Assembly: GCA_009838525.1 (NCBI GenBank)
Contig: VXRJ01000038.1
Location: 198,654-262,653, forward strand
Direction: 5' to 3'
From: Acidobacteriota bacterium
Lineage (GTDB): Bacteria > Acidobacteriota > Vicinamibacteria > Vicinamibacterales > UBA8438
DNA length: 64,000 bases
Each line of letters starts with the position of its first letter. Position 1 is the stretch's first letter. Shown here piece by piece: positions 9,536-18,523 of this stretch. The translations under genes and the position numbers were made by a program. Below the pieces are notes generated by a model. It was not told where the DNA came from. It searched no databases and saw nothing but the letters and a program-made list of their open reading frames with translations.

Positions 9536-9825
9536 TATGTTCTGTCCGGTTTCTGACCGAAGCAGCCGCTGAGGCTTCGGATGCGCTCCGCTGGTACGAG
9601 AGTCGACGTTCCGGTCTCGGAACGGAGTTTGTAGAAGCCGTGGACCACACCGTGTCACGAATTGCGGAGAATCCCGTGGCGTTCCCCAAGGTACGGGGAG
9701 AAGTTCGTCGAGCGGTGCTGTCACGCTTTCCGTACGCCGTCTATTTTCGACTGGTTGGCGACGCCGTCGTTGTGCTCGCCGTGCTCGGTCGCCAACATCC
9801 CGAACGCTGGCAGTCTCGCGCATAG
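9532..9825 (+). CDS. ParE/RelE-family toxin
   Basis: 97 residues with the standard ParE/RelE core: VRFLTEAAAEASDALRWYESR, GLGTEFVEAVDHTVSRIAENP, a strand pair VRRAVLSRFPYAVYFRL and VVVLAVLGRQHPERW. The GTG start overlaps the antitoxin stop. Family members are either mRNA interferases (RelE) or gyrase poisons (ParE). The RYESRRSGLGTEF-type N-terminus and the RxHPERW ending are more ParE-like, but this is not decisive. No lesion is seen. Confidence 0.88.
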   Translation: MICSVRFLTEAAAEASDALRWYESRRSGLGTEFVEAVDHTVSRIAENPVAFPKVRGEVRRAVLSRFPYAVYFRLVGDAVVVLAVLGRQHPERWQSRA

Positions 9826-9848
9826 TCATCTCCACGTTCGTCACGCCG

Positions 9849-10472
9849 TCAGCCCGTGGACTTCCACAGGTCACCGCGTAGCGGCTCATCTGGCTGGCGA
9901 GGATAAGCCCGCGCGGGAGATCGCGCAGCGCGTCGCCACACGACAGCACCGACTACAGCAACCAGCAGCAGGACGGCGGCCAGCACCAGTAGCGGCGCGA
10001 CAAGCGCCAGCACCGACAACCCGGCCGCGGCGCCGTTCTCGCCGGTCGACACCACCGGCGTTCCCAACCCCGCGGTCATCGCGGTCGTCGCTCCACGCAC
10101 CAGTGCTGTGCCCGCCCGGACGAGACCCGCCGTCCCGCCGCCGGCGACGGCGGCCAGGGTCCACTGGAGAAGTGGCGACGTGGTCTCGATGCTCGCGGCC
10201 GACACCATGACGCCCGCGACCACCGCCATCGGCATGGCCACCGTATCGAGCAGGTTGTCGAGCCAGGGGATGTAGTACGCGCCGATCTCGAACACCACCG
10301 CCGCCGTAAGGGCCAACAGGGCCGGAGTGTCCGCCATCCATTCGAAACCGGCGCCTAGCTCGAGGAAGCCCGCCCGGGCGGCCAGTCCCATGACGAGAAC
10401 CGGCAGGAACACCCGAATGCCGCAGGCCGCGGCCAGCCCCACTCCGAGACCCAGGCTCAGCACGAACTCCAT
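9849..10472 (-). CDS. DUF4126-type integral membrane protein
   Basis: 207 residues. The start is set at the ATG at 10472; upstream codons in the frame are unlike protein. The sequence is a run of hydrophobic segments (EFVLSLGLGVGLAAACGI, LLALTAAVVFEIGAYYIPWLDNLLDTVA, MPMAVVAGVMVSAA, LSVLALVAPLLVLAAVLLLVAVVGAVVW) with Gly/Ala-rich turns. IPWLDNLLDTVA matches the DUF4126 pattern. Its role is not known. It starts 2 nt after the stop of the PQQ-type propeller gene on the same strand, so it is probably co-transcribed. Confidence 0.75.
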   Translation of the reverse strand: MEFVLSLGLGVGLAAACGIRVFLPVLVMGLAARAGFLELGAGFEWMADTPALLALTAAVVFEIGAYYIPWLDNLLDTVAMPMAVVAGVMVSAASIETTSPLLQWTLAAVAGGGTAGLVRAGTALVRGATTAMTAGLGTPVVSTGENGAAAGLSVLALVAPLLVLAAVLLLVAVVGAVVWRRAARSPARAYPRQPDEPLRGDLWKSTG

Positions 10473-10474
10473 GG

Positions 10475-12292
10475 TCAGGGCAGCGCGAACGTCACCAGCA
10501 CGTTGCTCCCGAGCGGCGCCTCGAGTTCCGGCGCATACGTGGCGATGCGGTCGCTGAAGCCGCCGACCGGCACGGTGACGTACTGGCGTCCGTCGACCTC
10601 GTAGGTGACCGGGTAGCCGCTGATCTGGCTGCCGAGGATGGTCTCCCACAGCACGTCGCCGGTCTCGGCGTCGAAGGCGCGCAGCCGGCGGTTGGAGTCG
10701 CCGAAGAAGACGACGTTGCCGGCCGTGGCGAGCGTCGACCCCGCGTTCGGCGCGCGCTGGCCGTAGCGCCAGACGGCCCGCCCGGTGGCGATGTCGAGGG
10801 CCCAGACTTCGGTCAGGTCGCCGTCCTCTTCACGCCCCGGTTCGGGCACGGAGAACCGCGGACTCGTGCCGGAGACGCTCCGCTCGTTCGCGGTCTGATT
10901 GAGGCACGAGCGGTTGATCGGGATGTAGAGGAGCTTGGTGACCGGACTGTAGGACCACGACCACCAGCCCTTGATGTTGTGGCCGCAGATGATGAACTGC
11001 TCCCCGAATTCGCGCGCCACCAGGTCCATGTTGATGGTTACCGCGCCGGTTTCGACGTCCACGTCGCTGATGATGAAGCGCTCGGTGTCCTCGTAGGGGA
11101 ACGGCGTGGCCCAGAGGAACTCGCCGGTCTCGCGATCATTGACGAACAGGCCGCCCGGCTCGCCCATCACCACGACGACCTTGCGTTCCTCGGCGGTGCC
11201 CGCGATGGCCGGATTGATCCACCGGACGGCTTCCGGATCGGGGTTGACCACCGTATCGATCAGGGTCCGTTCCTGCACGAAGTCCTCGTCCCAGTCGTCG
11301 CACGGCAGGTACTGGTAGTACCAGTCGATGGCGCCGGTCTCCGCGTTCATGGCGATGGTCGAGTTGGAATAGAGCTCGCACGGCGTGGTGTCGCCCACGT
11401 CCCACGTGCCCCGGCGGGCCAGCCGCGTGTAGGGAAGCGGCACGGCGATTCCCCAGAAGACGAGGTTCAGCTCGGGGTCGAAGCTGCCGGGGAGCCCCCA
11501 CGGCGACACGTGGACGCGGTTGGCGGTCGGCAGGTTGCCCCAGGTCTCGCCGCCCGGATCGTCGGCGCCGGCCGCGGTATACGTCCGCCACTGCTCGTCG
11601 CCGGTCGAGGCGTCGTGGGCGGCGACGAAGCAGCGCGGCTCGAGGCGGGCCGGACTGCACGTGCGGCCGCTCATCACCTGGCCGTTGATGATCATCGCCC
11701 CCGACGAATGGCTGATGCCCGTGCGGAAGTCGGCCGTCTCGACGTCGAGGGCCACCTCGCCGGTTTCGGCGTCGAGGGCGACGATGTGCGCGTCGGCGGT
11801 CAGGTGATAGATATAGCGATCGTAGATCGCGAGGTTGCGGGTCCTGCTGCCGTACTGGGCGTGCTCCCGGATGTCGGGCGGGAGGTCGCGCTGGTAGTCC
11901 CAGATGCGGTCGCCCGTCGTCGCATCGAGCGCCTCGATGTGGTCGTAACCGGGATGAGCGATGTACATCACGCCGTCGTAGACCAGCGGACGGATCTGCT
12001 GGGGTCCCTCGTCCATCGCGCGCATCCAGGCGAGCTGCAGCTCGCCGACGTTGTCGCGCGTGATCTGATCGAGGGGGCTGAAGGCCTGGAAGTCGTACGT
12101 CCGGTGCACCATCAGCCAGTCGGCCGGATCCGGGTCGCGCAGCATCTCGTCGGTGATCGGGACGAAGCTCTGGGCCTCGACGGTAGTGGACAGCTCGTGT
12201 GCGGGGAGCGGCAACTCGAAATCGCCTCCGAACAACCAGAGGCCGACGGCAAGGGCCGCACCAAGCGATGCGTGGGACAGGGACTTCGTCAT
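10475..12292 (-). CDS. Secreted PQQ-type quinoprotein (alcohol/methanol dehydrogenase-like)
   Basis: 605 residues with a signal or anchor segment (ALAVGLWLFGG). Multiple PQQ-type W-motif repeats are seen: ALDATTGDRIWDYQRDLP, ALDAETGEVALDV, AHDASTGDEQWR, AMNAETGAIDWYYQYLPCDDWDED and AFDAETGDVLWETILG. The WYYQ..DDWDED element matches the catalytic-Asp blade of methanol/ethanol dehydrogenases, suggesting a periplasmic PQQ-dependent enzyme. No cytochrome c motif (CxxCH) is fused, and no PQQ synthesis gene is in the window. A paralogue lies at 32116-33885. The substrate is unknown. Confidence 0.88.
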   Translation of the reverse strand: MTKSLSHASLGAALAVGLWLFGGDFELPLPAHELSTTVEAQSFVPITDEMLRDPDPADWLMVHRTYDFQAFSPLDQITRDNVGELQLAWMRAMDEGPQQIRPLVYDGVMYIAHPGYDHIEALDATTGDRIWDYQRDLPPDIREHAQYGSRTRNLAIYDRYIYHLTADAHIVALDAETGEVALDVETADFRTGISHSSGAMIINGQVMSGRTCSPARLEPRCFVAAHDASTGDEQWRTYTAAGADDPGGETWGNLPTANRVHVSPWGLPGSFDPELNLVFWGIAVPLPYTRLARRGTWDVGDTTPCELYSNSTIAMNAETGAIDWYYQYLPCDDWDEDFVQERTLIDTVVNPDPEAVRWINPAIAGTAEERKVVVVMGEPGGLFVNDRETGEFLWATPFPYEDTERFIISDVDVETGAVTINMDLVAREFGEQFIICGHNIKGWWSWSYSPVTKLLYIPINRSCLNQTANERSVSGTSPRFSVPEPGREEDGDLTEVWALDIATGRAVWRYGQRAPNAGSTLATAGNVVFFGDSNRRLRAFDAETGDVLWETILGSQISGYPVTYEVDGRQYVTVPVGGFSDRIATYAPELEAPLGSNVLVTFALP

Positions 12293-12464
12293 GGTGTCGC
12301 TCCTTCCCGTTTCGTGGTCAAATCCGGCATCACCGAGCGCACGCCGCGCGATCCGAACGCTCCATGATGCCGTACTCCCGGCTCTTGCGCGCGAGCACGT
12401 TCTGTCGCGCCGCCCCGTCCAGCGACCCGCGCGGCCTGGTTCTCGCGCCCATGCGCTCGGCGCG

Positions 12465-13097
12465 TCAGGAGACCGCGTAGCCCAGCGTCCGGGCGATGTT
12501 CTTCAGCAGGCTGAGAATGGCCGGGTCGCCCAGCGCACGATGAAACCTCGGATGTCCCGGGGTTGCGCCGGCCGCCTCAGAGCGATCCGTCAGGACCATC
12601 GCCGGGCGGTTGGCGTGCATCGATGACGGGTAACGAAGCCCAACGGTCGCGGGGTAGGAATCGTAGCATCCACGCGCCCAGTTCCGGGCCGTGGATCGAG
12701 CGCCCGTCATCAGACCCATCGATGCGCCCGCGCGGGTGGTGAAGGAGCCGGTGAGATCGAGGAGCGGCAGCGGGACCGCAGTGTCGAACCCGACAAGCCA
12801 GGGTTCCTTGTGCCAGCGATTGATGACGCGGGTGTGCTGGAAGACCTCGGCGAAACAGGTCGCTGGATCACATGCCGCGTAGAGAACGGCCCGGTCCTGG
12901 TATGTCGCCGGTTGGCCGAGGTGGTGATCGAATCGGGCGGCAGTCGGCCCTGCGTGTCTGAAATGATCCCACCGCGTGGGATGTCGCCCGGCGCGGAAGT
13001 AGATCCGCCACACCGGCGCGCCGGTGGGCAGTGTGTGCACATCCGGTTTCAGCGCATCGAGCCGGGTGATCTCGGGAGTGCGTGGAACCTTGGGCAC
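12465..13097 (-). CDS. RES-domain toxin (NAD+-targeting family)
   Basis: 210 residues. The RES signature residues are visible: R31 in VWRIYF, E84 in CFAEVFQHTR, and a Ser in YPSSMH. The core VLYAACDPATCFAEVF is characteristic. RES toxins such as MbcT and ParT either break down NAD+ or ADP-ribosylate a target. The antitoxin gene at 13105-13701 lies just upstream on the same strand with a 7-nt gap, in the usual antitoxin-first order. No lesion is seen. Confidence 0.9.
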   Translation of the reverse strand: MPKVPRTPEITRLDALKPDVHTLPTGAPVWRIYFRAGRHPTRWDHFRHAGPTAARFDHHLGQPATYQDRAVLYAACDPATCFAEVFQHTRVINRWHKEPWLVGFDTAVPLPLLDLTGSFTTRAGASMGLMTGARSTARNWARGCYDSYPATVGLRYPSSMHANRPAMVLTDRSEAAGATPGHPRFHRALGDPAILSLLKNIARTLGYAVS

Positions 13098-13104
13098 CGG
13101 CCCA

Positions 13105-13701
13105 TCACAAAGCGCCTGCCATCTCTACGACAGGCGCCGGATCCATGCCGGCCCTCAGCCAGTCGAGCGGAGTGAGCGCCTGGCCGTCCGGCGCCTCCAA
13201 CTCCGGGTCGGGAGTCGTGAACCAGCGCAGCACCGAGACCGCATCGAGTGTGTTCGGCACGGCTGCGTTCACGGCCCCGATGTTCGGCACGAGTCCATCG
13301 TGACCGAACTGATGAACCGGGATCGTCCATCGGCCGTCGATCCGGACCGCGTGCAACGTGCGCTCGCGGATCATCTGGCGCACGCGAACCGGCGTGATCC
13401 CCCCGAGGCGTGCCGCGGCCTGGGCCGGCGTGAGACCCGTTGCCAGGATCGCACCGAAGGCGGAGACGTAGGTCGCCATGGGATCATCGCGGTCGGGGTG
13501 TTCATCGACGTCAGCGCCGGCCTGTTGCAGCAAGGCGATTTCCGGCGGCGTCAACTCGTGGGCCGACGGTCCGTACAGCGTGCGGCGCATGCTGTCGATC
13601 GCCTGTTGAAGTGCTGCGTTCAGGATTCTCGGCGGCCGGGCTGCAAGGCCGTGCATCTGGAAATAGCGATCGTTCGCCGGGTGAGTGCGTTGTTGTGGCA
13701 T
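13105..13701 (-). CDS. Xre/ParS-like antitoxin of the RES toxin
   Basis: 198 residues from the ATG at 13701 (MPQQRTHPANDR); the frame stays open upstream into the tRNA but without protein-like sequence. The middle has an HTH region (TGLTPAQAAARLGGITPVRVRQMI followed by VRIDGRWTIPVHQ). The C-terminus (TLDAVSVLRWFTTPDPEL..ALTPLDWLRAGMDP) resembles the toxin-binding domain of Xre/MbcA/ParS antitoxins. It directly precedes the RES toxin gene. It is likely an autorepressor. Confidence 0.85.
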   Translation of the reverse strand: MPQQRTHPANDRYFQMHGLAARPPRILNAALQQAIDSMRRTLYGPSAHELTPPEIALLQQAGADVDEHPDRDDPMATYVSAFGAILATGLTPAQAAARLGGITPVRVRQMIRERTLHAVRIDGRWTIPVHQFGHDGLVPNIGAVNAAVPNTLDAVSVLRWFTTPDPELEAPDGQALTPLDWLRAGMDPAPVVEMAGAL

Positions 13702-13795
13702 CGTCGAGACTTGCTTTCGTCTCCTTTCGTCAAAAGCAAAGGGAATAGTGCCATCTTCGATCGACCGGTCGCAAGCATCTGGAACCGGGGATGGT

Positions 13796-13882
13796 TGGTG
13801 CGGAAGGGGGGATTTGAACCCCCACGAGCCGAAGCCCACAAGCTCCTGAGGCTTGCGCGTCTGCCAGTTCCGCCACTTCCGC
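13796..13882 (-). tRNA. tRNA-Leu (anticodon CAG)
   Basis: Read on the minus strand, 13882 to 13796 folds as a class II tRNA. The acceptor stem GCGGAAG pairs with CTTCCGC, and the encoded CCA is at 13796-13798. The anticodon stem CAAGC/GCTTG encloses loop CTCAGGA with anticodon CAG. A long variable arm (GTGGGCTTCGGCTCGT) identifies Leu. The T-arm GGGGGTTCAAATCCCCC is intact. It reads CUG codons. The flanking sequence shows no duplicated 3' end, so there is no sign of use as an attachment site. Confidence 0.97.
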
Positions 13883-13983
13883 GAGAGTGAGGACTGTGAG
13901 GAAAGGGCAGTATAACACCGCTCCGAATCGGGCCGTTCCGCCTATACTCGAAGGGTCTGCTGTCTAACGAAGGAGATTCACCA

Positions 13984-15735
13984 GTGGCACTGTCACGTGG
14001 CGCGCGCTTCGTTCTTCTGTTCATCACGCTGGCCGTCATCGTGTCGATCGGCGGCATGGCGATGGGCTACTACATGGTCTCGCGGGGGCCGCAGGTCGAA
14101 TCGGAATCGGTGCTCTGGTTGCGCGTGCCGCCGGTGCTGACCGAGCGATCGCCCGACGACCTTCTCGGCCTGCTGAGCGGCGACGGGGGCTCCACGGTGG
14201 GGTCGATCGTCGGCGCCCTTCGCAAGGCGAAGGTGGACGATCGGGTGACCGCGGTGGTCCTGGCGCCGTCTCCCGGTATTGCCTCGTGGGCCGCGATGCA
14301 GGAGATCCGCGACGCGGTGGCCGACTATCGCAAGTCGGGCAAGCCCATCGTCGGCTACGTCGAGTTCGGTCTCGCCCCGGCGTATTACCTGGCGTCCGCC
14401 TGCGACGAAGTGGTCATGACCCCGAGCAGTCCGCTGATTCTGGTCGGCGTCGCGGCGTACGAGATGTTCCTCCGCGGGGCGCTCGACAAGCTCGGGCTCG
14501 AGGCGGACATGGTGGCGGCCGGCGACTACAAGACGGCGATCAACGGCTACACCGAGACGACCTTCACGCCGGAACACCGCGAGGCCACCGACGCGCTGGT
14601 CCGCGACCTGTACGAGCAGCTTGCCGACGGGATCGCGGAGGGGCGGGGCATGACTGCGGCTCGCGTCCGCGCCCTGATCGACGAGGGGCCGTTCGTTCCC
14701 GCCGACGCGGTGCGCCATGGCCTGGTGGACGAGCTGGCCTACGAGGACGAGCTGCTCGCGCGCCTCGCGCCGGACGACGACGAGCCCGCCACCATCGACG
14801 CCGGGGAGTACCGGCGCGTGAGCGCCCGCAGCCTCGGGCTGGGCGGCGGGCCGCGCATCGCGGTGGTGTACGCGGAGGGCCCGATACTCATGGGATCGGC
14901 TGGAGGCGCCCTGCCGGGCATGTCGTCGATCATCGGATCCCGCTCGACGTCCCGGGCGATCCGCCAGGCGCGCGAGGACGACTCGATCGAGGCTATCGTG
15001 CTCCGCGTCAACTCGCCGGGAGGCGACGCGACGGCGTCCGACATCATCTGGCGCGAGCTGGTGCTGGCGCGCGACGAAAAGCCGCTGGTCGCCTCCATGT
15101 CCGAAGTGGCCGCCTCCGGCGGTTACTACATCGCCGCCCCCGCCCATTCCATCGTGGCGCAGCCCGGCACGGTCACCGGGTCCATCGGCGTATTCGCCGG
15201 CAAGTTCGCCGCGCGGGGCGCTCTGGAGAAGCTGGGGGTCGGCATGGAGGGCGTCACCTACGGCGCCCAGGCCGATCTTCTCTCGCCGGTCGATCGGTTC
15301 AGCGAGGCCGGGCGCGCGTCCATGCAGGCGCAGGTGGACGACATCTACGAGCGGTTCCTGCAGGTGGTGGTCGACGGCCGGGAGATGAGCCGCAACGACG
15401 TGCATGCGGTGGGCCAGGGACGGGTCTGGACCGGGCGGCAGGCGCTGGATCGGGGCCTGGTGGACGAGCTGGGCGGCTTGCGGGAAGCGGTCGAGCTGGC
15501 CAAGGCGCAGGCGGGGATCGACGCGGATCGCGACGTGACGCTGGTGACGTACCCCGCTGCCCGTTCGCTCTTCGATGCGTTGCGGGTCGGGGTGCGGACG
15601 TGGTCCACGCTCGGCGGGGCCGCCGCCTGGGCGGAGGGGCCGGAAGCCGAGACCGCGCGCACGCTCTGGTGGCAGGCGCGTCTGGCCAGCCGGGGCGCAC
15701 CCCTGCTGCTGATGCCGCCCCTGCTCGTTCAGTAG
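13984..15735 (+). CDS. sppA: Signal peptide peptidase SppA, double-domain type
   Basis: 583 residues with one N-terminal membrane segment (FVLLFITLAVIVSIGGMAMGYYMV), matching the 67K-type SppA made of two tandem ClpP-like domains. The catalytic lysine lies in the first domain (AAGDYKTAINGYTETTFTPEHREA). The catalytic serine lies in the second (SEVAASGGYYIAAPAHSIVA, then GTVTGSIGVFAGKF). It degrades cleaved signal peptides in the membrane. The start is GTG at 13984 with AAGGAG at 13969-13974. It ends 4 nt from the convergent ppiD-like gene. Confidence 0.95.
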   Translation: MALSRGARFVLLFITLAVIVSIGGMAMGYYMVSRGPQVESESVLWLRVPPVLTERSPDDLLGLLSGDGGSTVGSIVGALRKAKVDDRVTAVVLAPSPGIASWAAMQEIRDAVADYRKSGKPIVGYVEFGLAPAYYLASACDEVVMTPSSPLILVGVAAYEMFLRGALDKLGLEADMVAAGDYKTAINGYTETTFTPEHREATDALVRDLYEQLADGIAEGRGMTAARVRALIDEGPFVPADAVRHGLVDELAYEDELLARLAPDDDEPATIDAGEYRRVSARSLGLGGGPRIAVVYAEGPILMGSAGGALPGMSSIIGSRSTSRAIRQAREDDSIEAIVLRVNSPGGDATASDIIWRELVLARDEKPLVASMSEVAASGGYYIAAPAHSIVAQPGTVTGSIGVFAGKFAARGALEKLGVGMEGVTYGAQADLLSPVDRFSEAGRASMQAQVDDIYERFLQVVVDGREMSRNDVHAVGQGRVWTGRQALDRGLVDELGGLREAVELAKAQAGIDADRDVTLVTYPAARSLFDALRVGVRTWSTLGGAAAWAEGPEAETARTLWWQARLASRGAPLLLMPPLLVQ

Positions 15736-15739
15736 CCGC

Positions 15740-17668
15740 TCAGGCCTGGCCGAGCGCGAGGTCGAGCACGGCCTGATCGATGGTGATCTCCAGCCGCTGC
15801 TTGACCTGGTCGAGGTAGGCGGTGAAGAACTGGTTCTGACGCTGCACGGTCAGTTCGTCGCGGATCGTGTCGCGGTTCTGAGCCAGATCGTCGACCGTCG
15901 CCTCCTCGCGCTCGGCCAGGTGGACGATGGCGACCGCGTTGCCGGCCTGCACCACGTCGCTCACCGCTCCCGGCTGCATGTCGAAGGCGACCGTTTCCAA
16001 CTCCGGACTGAAGCCCACCTGGGGCAGCGAAGCCCCGCGCGCGACCAGCTCGCTCGATCCGACTGACAGCTCCGCCGCCTCCGCCGCGGCGACGAAATCC
16101 TCCGCCTCGCGAAGCGTCGCGAGCGTCTCGGTGGCCCGCTCGCGCGCCAACGTGAGGGCCTTCTTGCGGATCACGTCCTCCTGGACCTGGTCGCGCACCT
16201 CGTCGAGTTCCGGGATGTACGGGTCCTGCACTTCCGTGACGGTGACGAACGCCGGACCGGCCGGCGACGGAATCGGCCCGGCGATGTCGCCCACCTCGAG
16301 ACTGAAGGCCTCGGCCGAAACCTGCGGCGCAAGGCCCAGGCCCAGGATGGGCTCGCCCTGCGCGGCGAAACCCGACTCCTGCATCAGGTAACCGCGCGCC
16401 ATGGCGGCGCGCTCGAGCGCTTCCGGCGAGTCCGCCTCGACCGCGACGGCGCGCGCGAGCGCGTTGACTCGCGCCAGGGACTGCTCCTGCTTCAGCGTGT
16501 TCTCGATGGCGGCGCTCACCTGCTCGAACGGCTGCGTGACCTCGTCCACCTTCTCGGTGACGTGGATCACGTGGAAGCCGAACGGACTCCGAACCGGGTC
16601 CGAGATCTCGCCGGCCGCCATCGCGAACGCCGCCGCCTCGAACTCCGCGACCATCCGCCCGCGGTCGAACGTTCCCAGATCGCCGCCGTCGGCCGCGTTC
16701 GCTTCGTCCTCGGAATGTTCGCGCGCCAGCTCGGCGAAGTCCGCGCCTCCGCGCGCCTCGGCGGCCAGCTCGGCGGCCCGGGCCTCCACGTCCGCTTCCT
16801 CCTCGTCGTCGTCGACCCGGAGCAGGATGTGGCTCGCGCGCACCTGGCCCGGCGTCCGGTACTGCTCGATGTTGGCGTCGTAGTACAGCCGCACTTCGTC
16901 GTCGGCGAGGGTCAGGCCGTCGCGGATGGCGATCTGATCGATCAGCAGGAACCGCATCCGGCGCTTCTCCGGGATCTCGTAGGTCGCCTGCTCCTCCGCG
17001 AACTGCGCCGCGATGTCGTCGTCGGTCGCCTCCAGGCCCTCGCGGAAGTCGATTTCGCGGAAAGCCACCACATCCACCCGTACGCGCTCGTTGCGGCGGC
17101 GGTGTTCTGCTTCGACCTCGGCATCCGACACGCTGACCCAGCCCGTGATGGCCGCCTGCAGGCGCTGGAGCATGATCTCGTTCCGGATGTCCTCCTCGAA
17201 CTGGGACGGATCGATCGGCGGCCGCTGCGCCGCGAGCAACTGGCGGTACTGCTGTTCGCCGATGAACTGCCCGTTTACCTGGAACGCGGGGATCGACAGA
17301 ATCCGTTCGCGCACTTCCGCGTCGCTCACTTCGATGCCGAGGCGTCTCGCTTCATCGAGCGCGGCGTGGCCGTCTATCATCTGCTGCAGCACCTGACGGT
17401 CCAGGCCCAGTGAGCGGATCAACTCGTCGGAGACGTTGCCGCCCATCTGCAGGCGGTACTGCTGGAGTTGCTGCGCATAGAGCTGTTGGAAGTCGAAGCG
17501 GAGGATCTCGCGGTCGCCGACCCGTGCGAGCACCTCGTTCGGCATTCCGACGCCCCCGGACTGATCCATGAAGCCGGGGACGTACAGGAAGATAAAGGCG
17601 AGAACGACGGCCGCCAGGCTCCACTTGAGCCATCCCTTGTGCCGCCGCATCCGATCGAGCATGGTCAT
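15740..17668 (-). CDS. ppiD: PpiD/SurA-like membrane-anchored parvulin chaperone
   Basis: 642 residues. An N-terminal anchor (GWLKWSLAAVVLAFIFLYVPG) puts the rest outside the membrane. A SurA_N/PpiD-like helical domain (LRFDFQQLYAQQLQQYRLQM...) comes first. A PPIC parvulin domain follows around residues 275-375 (RASHILLRVDD, FAELAREHSED, GGDLGTFDRGRM, SPFGFHVIHVTEKV), then a second degenerate repeat. PpiD aids folding of secreted proteins at the Sec exit. The organism may use it for its many exported proteins. The gene symbol rests on architecture. Confidence 0.9.
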   Translation of the reverse strand: MTMLDRMRRHKGWLKWSLAAVVLAFIFLYVPGFMDQSGGVGMPNEVLARVGDREILRFDFQQLYAQQLQQYRLQMGGNVSDELIRSLGLDRQVLQQMIDGHAALDEARRLGIEVSDAEVRERILSIPAFQVNGQFIGEQQYRQLLAAQRPPIDPSQFEEDIRNEIMLQRLQAAITGWVSVSDAEVEAEHRRRNERVRVDVVAFREIDFREGLEATDDDIAAQFAEEQATYEIPEKRRMRFLLIDQIAIRDGLTLADDEVRLYYDANIEQYRTPGQVRASHILLRVDDDEEEADVEARAAELAAEARGGADFAELAREHSEDEANAADGGDLGTFDRGRMVAEFEAAAFAMAAGEISDPVRSPFGFHVIHVTEKVDEVTQPFEQVSAAIENTLKQEQSLARVNALARAVAVEADSPEALERAAMARGYLMQESGFAAQGEPILGLGLAPQVSAEAFSLEVGDIAGPIPSPAGPAFVTVTEVQDPYIPELDEVRDQVQEDVIRKKALTLARERATETLATLREAEDFVAAAEAAELSVGSSELVARGASLPQVGFSPELETVAFDMQPGAVSDVVQAGNAVAIVHLAEREEATVDDLAQNRDTIRDELTVQRQNQFFTAYLDQVKQRLEITIDQAVLDLALGQA

Positions 17669-17908
17669 GGCCCCATTTTACTATCAGGCCGCATCAGGCG
17701 GCGTGGTTCGGTGGGCAGACACCGGCGCCGCTGCGCGCCGCGGCCGCACGCCCGCCGCTGCACGCCGATGCCGGGTCGGTGTAGAATCTTCCGGCGGAAC
17801 CAGACCCGCCAGTCAGGAGAAGCGATTCTCGCACAGTTCGCCGTGCCTGCCCTGGCACACTTCCCCGGTTTGCGGGGACACCCTCGCCGGCCGGAGAAGA
17901 TCGTCGCC

Positions 17909-18523
17909 ATGATGCGGTCGGCGCAGTCCTCGCCCGACCCCGCATTCGTCGCCCGCACGGCGTTCGCTCTGGGCACGATCGCGCTGGAAACTGCCAGGCG
18001 CCTCGAACGGGCGGAGACGCTCTCCCTGACCGACGACCTGACCGGCCTGCCGAACGGCCGCCTTTTTCGAAGGGCCGTCGGCTCCGCGCTCTCGCCGGGG
18101 GCAGGCGCGGGCGGTCCGGTTTCGCTGCTGTTGATCGATCTGGATGATTTCAAGTCCGTGAACGATCGTTATGGTCATCCGCGGGGCGACCGGGTGCTGG
18201 TAGAGACGGCGGCGTTGCTGCGCACGGGTACGAGAAGGTCCGATCTCGTCGCGCGGGTCGGCGGCGACGAGTTCGCGGTTCTCCTGCCTGCCACCGGCCG
18301 CGCGGGTGCGGCGGCGGTGGCGGCTCGGCTGCACCGGCAGATCGGCAGCCACCGGTTCCTGGGCCGCGCGCGGTTCGCCGCGCGGGTCACGGCCTCGATC
18401 GGAACCGTCACGACGCGCGCCGGCCTGCCGGCGGGCGCCGTCGTGCAGATGGCTGACGACGCACTGTATCGGGCCAAGCACCGGCGGCGCTCCCGTGGGA
18501 CGCTCCGGATGAAGGAGCGTTGA
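17909..18523 (+). CDS. GGDEF-domain diguanylate cyclase, coupled to mreB
   Basis: 204 residues if the ATG at 17909 is used (GGAGAAG 8 nt upstream); an upstream GTG near 17842 is possible. A short helical lead (FVARTAFALGTIALETARRLERAETL) is followed by a complete GGDEF domain: DDLTGLPNGRLF, LLIDLDDFKSVNDRYGHPRGD, the I-site RRSD, the active site ARVGGDEFAVLLP, and ASIGTVTTR. It should make cyclic-di-GMP and be product-inhibited. Its TGA shares one base with the mreB ATG (TGATG), so it is translated with the cell-shape operon. There is no sensor domain, so it is probably soluble. Confidence 0.9.
   Translation: MMRSAQSSPDPAFVARTAFALGTIALETARRLERAETLSLTDDLTGLPNGRLFRRAVGSALSPGAGAGGPVSLLLIDLDDFKSVNDRYGHPRGDRVLVETAALLRTGTRRSDLVARVGGDEFAVLLPATGRAGAAAVAARLHRQIGSHRFLGRARFAARVTASIGTVTTRAGLPAGAVVQMADDALYRAKHRRRSRGTLRMKER

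Noticed and set aside
10979-12367. 462-codon plus-strand open frame opposite the PQQ-type propeller
   Set aside because: Shadow of the W-motif repeats on the minus strand; no start signal or recognisable domain.
13796-13882. tRNA-Leu as an integration site for the nearby TA loci
   Set aside because: No second copy of the tRNA 3' end, no integrase gene and no phage genes are seen nearby.
13993-15405. A 470-codon minus-strand open frame across sppA
   Set aside because: Plus-strand SppA motifs are complete; the antisense frame has low-complexity His/Arg composition.
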